The notes under the pieces were generated by a model. It searched no databases. It was not told the DNA's origin and saw only the letters and a list, made by a program, of their open reading frames with translations. Positions 7,400-12,262 of a stretch of 12,262 nucleotides of DNA are shown here, piece after piece; the first letter of the stretch is position 1, and each line of letters starts with the position of its first letter. A program made the translations under genes and the position numbers. The stretch spans positions 1 to 12,262 of the forward strand of contig PMCR01000094.1 of NCBI GenBank assembly GCA_003155465.1. The letters are read 5' to 3'. The stretch comes from Myxococcales bacterium (lineage in GTDB: Bacteria > Myxococcota > Polyangia > Fen-1088).

Positions 7400-8570
7400 G
7401 GATAACCCGCCTCTGGGATTCCGGGTCGAGGGAATTGTAGAAGGGCAGTCGAAGCAGACGGTCACTTACGGTTTCGCTGACCGGGCAGGCGCCTGGGCGG
7501 CCTCCCAGTTTTTGCCCCATGGGCGACAGGTGCAGTGGCAGGTAGTGAAAGACCGCCAGGATTCCGCGGGCCTTGAGAAAAGCGATCAGGGCCTGGCGAA
7601 TCTGCAAGGAGGGAAGAATCAAGTAGTACATGTGATAGGCCTGCTCGCAGACGTCAGGCACGATGGGGCAACGGACGTCTCGGGCCGAGGCCCAGTCCGC
7701 AAGCTCGGCGTGGTAGCGGTGCCAGATCTTGCGGCGTTTTTCCTGAATCTGCCGCCACATCTCCAGTTGACCGCAGAGGAACCCGGCCAGCACGTCGCTC
7801 ATCACATAGCTTGAACCGATGTCCACCCAGGAGTACTTGTCGACTTGGCCACGGAAGAATCGGCTGCGGTCGGTTCCCTTTTCGCGCAGGACCTCGGCCC
7901 GCTCGATGAAGGCGGGGTCGTTGACCACCAGGGCCCCGCCCTCGCCGCAGGTGATGTTCTTGGTTTCGTGAAAACTCTGGGTGGCAAGCGCCCCGAAGGT
8001 TCCCAGCCAGCGCTGCTTGTACTTGCCGAAGAGTCCGTGGGCGTTGTCTTCGATGATGGCAAGGCGGTGCCGGCGCGCGATCGCCAGGATGGTGTCCATC
8101 TCGCAGCCGACACCGGCATAGTGAACCGGAAGGATCGCCCGCGTGCGTGGGCTGATGAGGGATTCGATCTGGTTCTCGTCGATGTTCAGGGTATCCGGGC
8201 GAACGTCGGCGAAACGAATGCGGGCGCCGCGCAGAACGAACGCGTTGGCCGTGGAGACAAAGGTGAAGGATGGCACGATGACCTCGTCATCCGACCCGAT
8301 GTCGAGAAGAAGCGCGGCCAACTCCAGCGCGTGGGTACAGGAGGTGGTCAGCAGAACCTTGGGCACGCCCAGCACCTCCTCGAGCAGCGCCTGGCACTTT
8401 CGGGAGTAACTCTGGTCGCCCGCGATCTGGCCAATGGAGACCGACTGGCTCATGTGGCCGATTTCCTGGCCCTCGATGCCCGAACGGTTGAAGGGAATGG
8501 CGTCCGCCGCGGCTTCTGCCTGGGCTGGGCCGAATGAAGGTTCGTTCGCTGTCGGGCGCTTTTCGGTCAT
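7374..8570 (-). CDS. wecE: dTDP-4-amino-4,6-dideoxygalactose transaminase (WecE/RffA-like)
   Basis: PLP enzyme of the DegT/DnrJ/EryC1/StrS group, predicted to convert dTDP-4-keto-6-deoxyglucose to dTDP-4-amino-4,6-dideoxygalactose with glutamate as amino donor. At 398 aa it aligns by eye along its whole length with E. coli WecE: KVLLTTSCTHALELAALLLD, PSFTFVSTANAFVLRGA, VRPDTLNIDE, PVHYAGVGCEMDTI, SFHETKNI (Lys204, the PLP lysine), REKGTDRSRFFRGQVDKYSW, DIGSSYVMSD, LAVFHYLPLH and RLLRLPFYNSL. The ATG at 8570 adds about 24 residues before the usual IPFN start and has only a weak Shine-Dalgarno, so the start is uncertain; the open frame continues to 8954 but would then overlap the divergent antitoxin gene. 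It is first in a minus-strand run with the GT2 and three glycosidases. In enterobacteria this enzyme feeds common-antigen synthesis; here a different surface glycan is likely. Confidence 0.92.
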   Translation of the reverse strand: MTEKRPTANEPSFGPAQAEAAADAIPFNRSGIEGQEIGHMSQSVSIGQIAGDQSYSRKCQALLEEVLGVPKVLLTTSCTHALELAALLLDIGSDDEVIVPSFTFVSTANAFVLRGARIRFADVRPDTLNIDENQIESLISPRTRAILPVHYAGVGCEMDTILAIARRHRLAIIEDNAHGLFGKYKQRWLGTFGALATQSFHETKNITCGEGGALVVNDPAFIERAEVLREKGTDRSRFFRGQVDKYSWVDIGSSYVMSDVLAGFLCGQLEMWRQIQEKRRKIWHRYHAELADWASARDVRCPIVPDVCEQAYHMYYLILPSLQIRQALIAFLKARGILAVFHYLPLHLSPMGQKLGGRPGACPVSETVSDRLLRLPFYNSLDPESQRRVIHAIHDFKF

Positions 8571-8683
8571 GTCGGGCTGCGGGAGGCTCGCCGATGACGC
8601 CAGGTCCAAAGGCGGCTCCCTGACAGAGTGTACGTGTAGATCCCCGTCCGATGGTAGTTGTCGCGGAGGAAGTGGGAGATGAG

Positions 8684-8711
8684 TTGCAAGTCCGAGCGGG
8701 GCAAGTATACT
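8684..8711 (+). promoter_or_regulatory. Predicted vapBC promoter (sigma-70-like)
   Basis: TTGCAA at 8684-8689 and TATACT at 8706-8711, with a 16-bp spacer. The expected start of transcription near 8718 lies only about 7 nt before the antitoxin ATG at 8725, and no Shine-Dalgarno is present, so the antitoxin mRNA would be close to leaderless. Confidence 0.6.
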
Positions 8712-8723
8712 CGTGACTATAGT
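8704..8723. promoter_or_regulatory. Candidate antitoxin operator: two 8-bp palindromes in an imperfect 20-bp dyad
   Basis: AGTATACTCGTGACTATAGT holds two perfect 8-bp palindromes, AGTATACT and ACTATAGT, 12 bp centre to centre, and as a whole matches its own reverse complement at 14 of 20 positions. It covers the -10 of both divergent promoters. Ribbon-helix-helix antitoxins usually repress by binding short palindromes just like this beside their own start. Confidence 0.55.
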
Positions 8724-8731
8724 TATGGCAA
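8704..8731 (-). promoter_or_regulatory. Predicted wecE operon promoter, sharing its -10 with the vapBC promoter
   Basis: On the minus strand TTGCCA (8731-8726) and TATACT (8709-8704) are separated by 16 bp, each 5 of 6 to consensus. Because AGTATACT at 8704-8711 is a perfect palindrome, the same core serves both directions. The predicted start near 8697 gives wecE a leader of about 127 nt. The -35 box lies on the first codons of the antitoxin. Confidence 0.5.
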
Positions 8732-8973
8732 CAAGTGTGCATTTGCCGAGGGCCCTGCTGGAAGCGGTTGACCGGAAGGCGCGAGCATTGCGCATCAGTC
8801 GGAACCAACTGGTACTGCGAGCGCTTGAGCATGATCTGAAAGGGGGGGCAGACTGGTCGCCTGGCTTTTTCGAACGGCTGTCGGACATCGATCCAGACAC
8901 GGCAGAGGATGTCGAGAATCTGCTGCAAATGGTTCGGAAGGCACGCAGGTCCAAGCCTGTGAGGCGGCTGTGA
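8725..8973 (+). CDS. vapB: VapB-like antitoxin with ribbon-helix-helix domain
   Basis: Antitoxin that should bind and neutralise the PIN toxin encoded next to it and repress their shared promoter. From the ATG at 8725 it is 82 aa; a GTG at 8713 would add four residues and has no better ribosome site. Residues 3-40 (TSVHLPRALLEAVDRKARAL, then ISRNQLVLRALEHDL) fit an RHH/CopG fold: a short strand, then two helices. Residues 42-82, acidic then basic, would be the toxin-binding tail. The stop overlaps the toxin start by 4 nt (GTGA). Base composition is less GC-rich than the flanking genes, as often seen for mobile toxin-antitoxin pairs. The role rests on gene order plus fold-like pattern, since antitoxins diverge quickly. 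Confidence 0.82.
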   Translation: MATSVHLPRALLEAVDRKARALRISRNQLVLRALEHDLKGGADWSPGFFERLSDIDPDTAEDVENLLQMVRKARRSKPVRRL

Positions 8974-9386
8974 GATATGTTCTCGATACGAACGCAATCT
9001 CCGCACTGATGAAGGGCGATCCGCGAGTTGTGAAGAGACTGCGGACGCTCAACAAGGGCGATGCGGCGATCCCGCAGCCGGCTATCGCTGAGATTGCATA
9101 TGGAATCGAACGGTTGCCACGTTCGAAGCGTCGATCAGTGCTCGAAGATCGCTTCGAGCTTGTGCGAACGGAGCTGGCGAGGAGCCTCTGGACGGACGCG
9201 GTGAGCGAGCGATTTGGATTGATCAAGGCCACGCTCGAGCACCAAGGCCATCGTATCGAGGACTTCGACGCGGCGATTGCTGCTCACGCCCTGGCCGAGG
9301 GAGCAATCCTGGTGACCGCGAACCTGGATGACATGATGAGAGTCCCCGACTTGAAGGTCGAGGACTGGGCGCGCGACGAAGACTAG
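8970..9386 (+). CDS. vapC: VapC-like PIN-domain toxin (ribonuclease)
   Basis: Mg2+-dependent endoribonuclease of the PIN family, predicted to cut tRNA, rRNA or mRNA when freed from its antitoxin. It is 138 aa, normal for VapC, starting at the GTG that overlaps the antitoxin stop. All four acidic active-site positions are present: Asp6 (LDTN), Glu41 (AEIAYGIERL), Asp100 (DFDAAIAAHA) and Asp121 (TANLDDM). Nothing suggests inactivation. The pair forms a two-gene operon divergent from wecE, and its expression is probably controlled by the dyad in front of the antitoxin. The exact RNA target cannot be told from sequence. Confidence 0.92.
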   Translation: MRYVLDTNAISALMKGDPRVVKRLRTLNKGDAAIPQPAIAEIAYGIERLPRSKRRSVLEDRFELVRTELARSLWTDAVSERFGLIKATLEHQGHRIEDFDAAIAAHALAEGAILVTANLDDMMRVPDLKVEDWARDED

Positions 9387-9497
9387 CGTCGCAAGCTTCG
9401 GGCCACCCGACCACCAAAGGTGAGCCGGGCATCTCGGTGCTGTCGCTGCCATTTGCCATCCATCAGGTGACGACCGAGCTTCTATCTTCCTCCGGCT

Positions 9498-10064
9498 GGG
9501 CACGAGTACGTGCCGCTGGGAGGCCGGGAGCCTCGGCGGCTGGATGTGCGCGTGATCGGCGCCACGGCCAGCCTGACGCCCGGCCCGCAGGCACCGGGGT
9601 TGCGGCGCGATCTGGTGGCGAGGTTCGGGGCCGCGCCGGTGGTGTTGCCACCGCTGCGCGAGCGACGCGAGGACGTGGGCACGCTGGCGGGCTACTTTCT
9701 TGGCCAGGCGCGGTCTTGGGAAACGGCGGCTTTCTTTGCCCTGTGCCTGCACGACTGGCCAAAGAACGTGCGCGAGTTGGAGAACGTCGTGTGCGAGGCG
9801 GTCCTGCACAGCGAGGGGAGACGTGAGATCCGGCTGGAGGACCTGCCCCAGGCCGTGCGCGAGCGCGTGACCGTCGGGCAGCACGATCGGGTTGTGCGCC
9901 GCCGGCCGCCGCGTGCTCGGCCGGAGAACGCCGAGATCCAGGCTCTGCTCGACCGTCACCAGGGGAACATAGCGGAGGTCACGCGCGAGTTGGATCGCCA
10001 GTGGGCCGTGGTGTGGCGCTGGGTGCAGAAGAGCGGCTTCAACTTGGACAAGTACCGAAGGTAG
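9498..10064 (+). pseudogene. 5'-truncated sigma-54-dependent activator (end of AAA+ domain plus Fis-like HTH)
   Basis: Remnant of a bacterial enhancer-binding protein. Homology to the family begins abruptly near 9498 (GHEYVPLGGREPRRLDVRVIGATASL), matches the end of the AAA+ core, including an FRxDL-like LRRDLVARF and VLPPLRERREDV, continues through the lid (WPKNVRELENVV) and finishes with a Fis-type helix-turn-helix (about residues 139-176 of the open frame, NIAEVTRELDRQWAVVWRWVQ). Walker A, Walker B and the GAFTGA loop needed to contact sigma-54 are missing, and no trace of them lies between vapC and 9498. The frame is open from 9471 with a possible GTG start at 9510 (184 aa) but no ribosome site. 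It cannot be a working activator. It could still make a small DNA-binding protein, since the reading frame is intact to the stop. Confidence 0.8.
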
Positions 10065-10122
10065 CACCGCACATGGGATCAGAAAGCGCAGTCCTGGGCG
10101 CCTGGGAAGCGGGCGCATAGGG

Positions 10123-10337
10123 TGACGGTCGATCTGCCCTAAACGACGAGGCTTTTTGCTGTGTTGCGGGTGATCGCGTGACTGAATGACGCTGTCTGAT
10201 CGTCAATAGACTGACGATTCGTCAAGCAAGTGACGTAAGATTAGGAACAACTCACGAGAGCGGTGCGTCGCATGCAAACTAATTGAAACAATTGATGTTT
10301 AACGTGACAATGCGCAGAAAGCGTCACACACATGACG
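10123..10337. promoter_or_regulatory. Array of TGACG/CGTCA half-sites upstream of a small peptide gene
   Basis: TGACG or its complement CGTCA occurs at 10123, 10187, 10201, 10212, 10220, 10231, 10322 and 10333; related TGAC sites lie at 10179 and 10305. Two CGTCA-N6-TGACG dyads stand in tandem at 10201-10216 and 10220-10235 with a 19-bp period, and a GTGAC/GTCAC pair at 10304/10323 is again 19 bp apart. Between the tandem dyads lies the perfect TGACGA-T-TCGTCA palindrome. About two such pentamers per kilobase would be expected by chance. The segment is AT-richer than the neighbouring genes and fits a multi-site regulator-binding region. Confidence 0.6.
10283..10311 (+). promoter_or_regulatory. 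Candidate sigma-70 promoter for the small peptide gene
   Basis: TTGAAA at 10283-10288, a 17-bp spacer and GACAAT at 10306-10311, so transcription would begin near 10318 and leave a 5' leader of about 110 nt. The -35 lies in a perfect AATTG-aaa-CAATT inverted repeat (10281-10293) and the -10 overlaps one of the TGAC sites, as expected for a regulated promoter. The -10 is only 4 of 6 to consensus. Confidence 0.4.
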
Positions 10338-10390
10338 ATGCGCCATGGATTTGGCTTGCATGATGTGTCTTTTCCATGAGACGATGATCT

Positions 10391-10411
10391 CAGCCGGCGT
10401 TTTTCAGCCGG
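10391..10411. repeat. CAGCCGG direct repeat just before the small gene's ribosome site
   Basis: CAGCCGG occurs at 10391-10397 and 10405-10411, and the same bases allow a CCGGC/GCCGG stem with an 8-nt loop immediately upstream of the GGAG ribosome binding site at 10417-10420. This might modulate access to the ribosome site; the evidence is only sequence symmetry. Confidence 0.35.
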
Positions 10412-10427
10412 TATTAGGAGCAACACC

Positions 10428-10496
10428 ATGAAGAAGACATCCGGCATCAAGGTGAAGTCTCGGGTCCGCAGCGGCGCAGGTAAGTGGCCTCACTAG
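10428..10496 (+). CDS. Small basic peptide, 22 aa, unknown function
   Basis: An ATG at 10428 with a well-placed GGAG seven nt upstream opens a 22-codon frame ending at TAG. The peptide begins MKKTSGIKVKSRVRSG and ends in WPH; it has seven Lys/Arg residues and no acidic ones, and no signal peptide or membrane segment. It is followed by a stop-spanning hairpin (10483-10501) and a terminator-like hairpin (10519-10540), and preceded by a promoter-like sequence and the TGACG array, so it has all parts of an independent small transcription unit. The I-K-V-K-S-x-V-R-x-G pattern reminds me of short uncharacterised or RiPP-like peptides in related bacteria, but that is a vague recollection and no modification enzyme is in the window. 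It could also be a leader peptide or part of a regulatory RNA. Confidence 0.5.
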   Translation: MKKTSGIKVKSRVRSGAGKWPH

Positions 10497-10501
10497 CCAC
10501 T
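10483..10501 (+). other. Hairpin spanning the small gene's stop codon
   Basis: AGTGGC and GCCACT pair across a 7-nt loop that contains the start of the TAG stop codon. Together with the terminator hairpin 18 nt further on, it would give the transcript a doubly structured 3' end. Confidence 0.45.
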
Positions 10502-10518
10502 GCAGAGAAACTCCACCG

Positions 10519-10545
10519 AACGCCGCCTACGGGCGGCGTTTCGCG
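10519..10545 (+). terminator. Rho-independent terminator-like hairpin after the small peptide gene
   Basis: A perfect 9-bp stem, AACGCCGCC with GGCGGCGTT, and a TACG tetraloop, followed on the plus strand by an interrupted T-rich stretch (TTTCGCGTTTT). On the minus strand the stem follows the convergent AAA/TPR gene stop by about 14 nt but lacks a T-run, so it could end both transcripts, better in the plus direction. Confidence 0.7.
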
Positions 10546-10553
10546 TTTTGGGG

Positions 10554-12262
10554 TCAGTTCTTTGGGGCGGCCAACTCGCGTGCGAGTTCCAGGATGCGGC
10601 GGTGCTCGGGGATGCGCGTGAGGAACGATTCTCGAATTGCAGGATCCTCGATCGCCTCTGCCGAGGCGAGAATACGCTTGGCTGCCTTGTCCAGAACCTC
10701 CCGGGCCGCGATGCTGTCCCCGGCGGCAATCAGGCACTCGGCCAGGGCCAAGCGTATCGTCGCCTCACCGTCATCCACGACGCCGAGGCTCTCAAGCTGC
10801 GCATAGGCGTCGCGGGCACTGAGCAGAGCCTCGGCTGGGCGATCCTGCGCCAGCAGGGCGCGAGCCAGCAGTGCGATTGCGAAGGGCCGGACTGAAAGCA
10901 CGGGCTCCCAGGTCGTCATGGCGGCACGAGCGTAGTACTCGGCGCGCGCATAGTCGGCCGCCAGGTACTCGGTCACCGAGAGAAAGGCTTCTGCATATCC
11001 TTGAAAGCGGCGATCGTTTTGAGCAGTGGTAGCGGTCAGAGCCTGCTGGCCGACGGCGCGCGCCTCATCAAGAGATCCCCTGTATGCGAGAATGTTGGTG
11101 AAAGCCTGCAAAGCACCCCCGATGATGTACTTGAGGTCCAGCTGTTGCGCTGTGGCCAGAACCTGCCGCATGCAAGTCTCGGCCTCCTCGAGTTGGCCGG
11201 CCTCTAGGAAGCTAACGCCGAGATTCCCGAGAGCTTCGCAAGCGACGCGCCGGTAGCCGATGCTTTCGTAGTAGTCGGCGGCACGCCTGAAGGCCGCGAC
11301 TTGGTCGGCTCGCTTGCCTCCGTTCGATGCGAGATGCGCCCTCAGGCTCTCGGCCCGTCCGACAAGAATCGGGTTTAGCCGCTCTTTGCACTCTTCCAGG
11401 AGTGCTAGGGTGCGCCCTCGTACGTCGTTGTCGCCGCTCACAGCAAGGTACCCGGTCGCGATCACCATGCAGTGAAGCCAAGGATTCAAGAGTTCGGGCG
11501 CTTCTGGCCGCTCAAGGTCGCGGAATAGCGTGGCGATCTCATCGTATTTGGCCTGTGGACCAAGTCCGTTGAAGAGAGCAGTCAGGGCGCTCAATCTCGT
11601 CCGTGCATCGCTAGAGACCATTGCGTGCCTGGCGGCCTTTTCCGCCTCCACATATTCGCCCCGCCAAAACCTCGCCTCTGACTCGATTACCCGCATGGCA
11701 CACAGTTCCTCGCCCACTGCGCCCAGGCTCACGGCCCGCTCGACGCGCGCGAGGGTTTCTACCAAGTCATCAGCGTCGAGTGCTTGCTGGGCTGCCACGC
11801 CCAACCAGTGAATGGCGCGCGGATTTTCGCCCGCGCGCTCGAAGTGGTCGGCCAGTACGATGCCCTGGCGCTCACCAGCTTGCTCCAAATACTGGCCTGC
11901 CAGTAGGTGGCCCAGCCGTTTCTCGGAGGGTGGCAACATTTCATAGGCTGCCTGGCGCAGCAGCGCGTGCCGAAACGCGTACTCGCGCAGGTCAGCGGTT
12001 GGCCGCGAGAAGAGAATCTCCCGCTTGGTCAGGATCTCCAGCCAGCGGTCGACGTCCTTGCGTCGGTCCTCGTCGACCAGGGCCTTGACCCCGGCAGGGC
12101 GAAAGGTCTGACCAAAGATGCTGCCTGCGCGTAACACCAGCTTGGCGTCCGGGCCAAAGATGTCGAATCGGGCTTGCACCATGCCCAGCACCGTGTCGGG
12201 CAAATTGCTGTCGTCGCCCACCTTGCCCCCGTCGCGCACCACGCGCAGCAATTCCTCCAGGT
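10554..12262 (-). CDS. C-terminal part of a large AAA-ATPase/TPR signalling protein (5' end outside window)
   Basis: 568 residues are visible before the stop; the frame stays open through the right edge, so the start is outside and the apparent TTG start at 12251 is internal. The visible N-terminal end (LEELLRVV, then LPDTVLGMVQARFD, VLRAGSIFGQTF, FRHALLRQAAYEMLPPSEKR) matches the region following the nucleotide-binding part of STAND/AAA-type ATPases, and from about residue 130 to 550 it is helical repeat of TPR type with ordinary hydrophobic spacing. In myxobacteria such regions usually sit behind a Ser/Thr kinase or an adenylate-cyclase domain and act as cytoplasmic sensors or scaffolds; which one applies here cannot be seen. 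No P-loop is in view. It converges on the small peptide gene and ends 14 nt beyond the terminator hairpin. Confidence 0.8.
   Translation of the reverse strand, partial: LEELLRVVRDGGKVGDDSNLPDTVLGMVQARFDIFGPDAKLVLRAGSIFGQTFRPAGVKALVDEDRRKDVDRWLEILTKREILFSRPTADLREYAFRHALLRQAAYEMLPPSEKRLGHLLAGQYLEQAGERQGIVLADHFERAGENPRAIHWLGVAAQQALDADDLVETLARVERAVSLGAVGEELCAMRVIESEARFWRGEYVEAEKAARHAMVSSDARTRLSALTALFNGLGPQAKYDEIATLFRDLERPEAPELLNPWLHCMVIATGYLAVSGDNDVRGRTLALLEECKERLNPILVGRAESLRAHLASNGGKRADQVAAFRRAADYYESIGYRRVACEALGNLGVSFLEAGQLEEAETCMRQVLATAQQLDLKYIIGGALQAFTNILAYRGSLDEARAVGQQALTATTAQNDRRFQGYAEAFLSVTEYLAADYARAEYYARAAMTTWEPVLSVRPFAIALLARALLAQDRPAEALLSARDAYAQLESLGVVDDGEATIRLALAECLIAAGDSIAAREVLDKAAKRILASAEAIEDPAIRESFLTRIPEHRRILELARELAAPKN

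Noticed and set aside
8571..8954. Upstream extension of the WecE frame to 8954
   Set aside because: It has no similarity to aminotransferases and covers the promoter region and the divergent antitoxin gene. WecE homology begins near residue 25 of the ATG at 8570.
9437..9826. Plus-strand open frame of 129 codons
   Set aside because: Different frame from the activator remnant, with no recognisable motifs; the homology is all in the frame ending at 10064.
9135..10118. Minus-strand open frame of 327 codons
   Set aside because: Shadow of vapC and the sigma-54 activator remnant on the plus strand, both of which have clear family motifs; the shadow has none.
10171..10337. CRISPR array or phage attachment site
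   Set aside because: The repeats are 5-6 bp half-sites with variable spacers, not 25-40 bp repeats; there are no cas genes, integrase or flanking duplication.
10346..10360. Possible sigma-54 promoter TGG...TTGCA
   Set aside because: The GG and GC elements are one base too close; this spacing is strictly required. It was tempting because of the nearby activator remnant.
12249..12262. TTG start for the AAA/TPR protein at 12251
   Set aside because: The reading frame continues upstream to the window edge with a normal LEELLRVV sequence of the family, so the TTG is an internal leucine codon.

Overview
This is a GC-rich window that most likely comes from a myxobacterium (Myxococcota, probably a Polyangiales/Sorangium-like lineage). 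The evidence is indirect but consistent: a MYXO-CTERM-like C-terminal sorting tail on a secreted glycosidase, lipoprotein-like enzymes with very long Gly/Ser/Thr/Ala-rich linkers, the end of a large AAA/TPR signalling protein of a type common in these genomes, and a remnant of a sigma-54 activator. No rRNA, tRNA, IS element or CRISPR array was seen.

Left part (1-8570, all minus strand, transcribed right to left). The order is a WecE-type sugar-nucleotide aminotransferase, a GtrB/ArnC/DPM-like membrane glycosyltransferase whose start overlaps the aminotransferase end, a GH43-like five-bladed propeller glycosidase carried to the surface by a C-terminal tail, a GH78 alpha-L-rhamnosidase, and a GH29 alpha-L-fucosidase that runs off the left edge. 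The first two would make and transfer a 4-amino-4,6-dideoxy sugar. The last three are exported enzymes expected to cut arabinose/xylose-, rhamnose- and fucose-type linkages. The run therefore combines building of a deoxysugar glycan with cleaving of deoxysugar glycans, and could be one co-oriented expression unit. The GH78 and GH29 genes share a duplicated leader: about 40-55 bp of upstream DNA, the signal peptide and the whole low-complexity linker are homologous, while the catalytic domains are unrelated.

Middle (8571-9386). A plus-strand vapBC-type toxin-antitoxin pair sits divergently from the aminotransferase. The 154-bp intergenic region contains two face-to-face promoter-like sequences that share one palindromic -10 element, lying inside an imperfect 20-bp dyad next to an almost leaderless antitoxin start. 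This could put the glycan operon under the antitoxin's autoregulation.

Right part (9387-12262). A headless sigma-54 activator remnant keeps only the end of its AAA+ domain and its Fis-like HTH. It is followed by a 490-bp, AT-richer region with eight TGACG/CGTCA half-sites, two of the dyads in tandem at a 19-bp period, a plausible sigma-70 promoter, a 22-codon basic peptide gene with a good ribosome binding site, and a hairpin terminator. Converging on this from the right edge is the C-terminal part of a large ATPase/TPR regulator, whose N-terminus lies outside the window.

The most promising unexplained items are the TGACG array with its small peptide gene, the shared-core divergent promoter at vapBC/wecE, and the transferable surface-anchor module on the glycosidases.
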